Source: Globobulimina sp.
Taxonomy: Eukaryota > Foraminifera > Rotaliida
Assembly: GCA_003354225.1 (NCBI GenBank)
Contig: PIVH01000513.1
Coordinates: forward strand, 1-5,556
Length of the DNA stretch: 5,556 nucleotides
Reading direction: 5' to 3'
The position numbers and the translations under genes were made by a program. Numbering within the stretch: position 1 is the first letter of the stretch; the number at the start of each line of letters is the position of its first letter. Below, one piece after another: positions 5,529 to 5,556 of this stretch. The notes below the pieces were generated by a model. The model saw nothing but the letters and a program-made list of their open reading frames with translations, did no database searches and was not told the DNA's origin.

Positions 5529-5556
5529 TCAGAACCGTCGGATGGTTATTGTTGTA

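Noticed and set aside
1-5556. Giant-virus origin, suggested by AT-richness, ankyrin repeats and a GMC oxidoreductase
   Set aside because: No AAAATTGA-type early promoter was seen immediately upstream of the gene starts, and the WWE protein, split GMC gene, signal peptide and intron-like signals fit a cellular eukaryote better. It is not formally excluded.
1-5556. Alternative genetic code with UAA/UAG or UGA reassigned
   Set aside because: Three ORFs end sensibly at TGA, TAG and TGA with no in-frame stops in long conserved stretches. The lone TGA in the GMC gene is better explained locally.

Overview
The window looks like AT-rich, gene-dense nuclear DNA from a microbial eukaryote; I cannot name the species. 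Reasons: an ankyrin-repeat protein, a WWE domain (a eukaryotic fold), candidate short GT-AG introns, AATAAA-type 3' signals, and no bacterial-style ribosome-binding sites or operon overlaps. All four gene models lie head-to-tail on the + strand with only about 150-230 bases between them.

Layout. (1) From the left edge to 2888: a long ORF, probably cut at its 5' end. It encodes a membrane-embedded N-terminus that resembles the XK-related (XKR/CED-8) family, an ankyrin-repeat array, one isolated ankyrin-like repeat and an acidic low-complexity tail. (2) 2889-3041: a short spacer with a polyadenylation-like AATAAA and a GTATGT...CAG candidate 5' UTR intron. (3) 3042-4178: a WWE-domain protein whose C-terminal end carries a pattern like the NuiA nuclease-inhibitor fold (tentative). 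(4) 4179-4403: an AT-rich spacer with AATAAA, an 11-bp inverted repeat and a 15-codon upstream ORF containing a 9-bp tandem repeat. (5) 4404-4901: a small two-transmembrane protein with ten cysteines in its ectodomain. (6) 4902-5128: a spacer with no recognised signal. (7) 5129 to the right edge: the start of a secreted GMC-type FAD oxidoreductase. It is interrupted by a probable 49-base intron, has an altered dinucleotide-binding glycine motif, and meets an in-frame TGA near the edge.

The four genes do not obviously form one pathway. The most noteworthy points are the XKR-like/ankyrin fusion, the WWE protein with a possible NuiA-like end, and the interrupted GMC gene, which is either a normal split gene, a decaying copy, or a gene carrying a TA-flanked 58-base insertion. 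I see no tRNA, rRNA, CRISPR array or complete mobile element.
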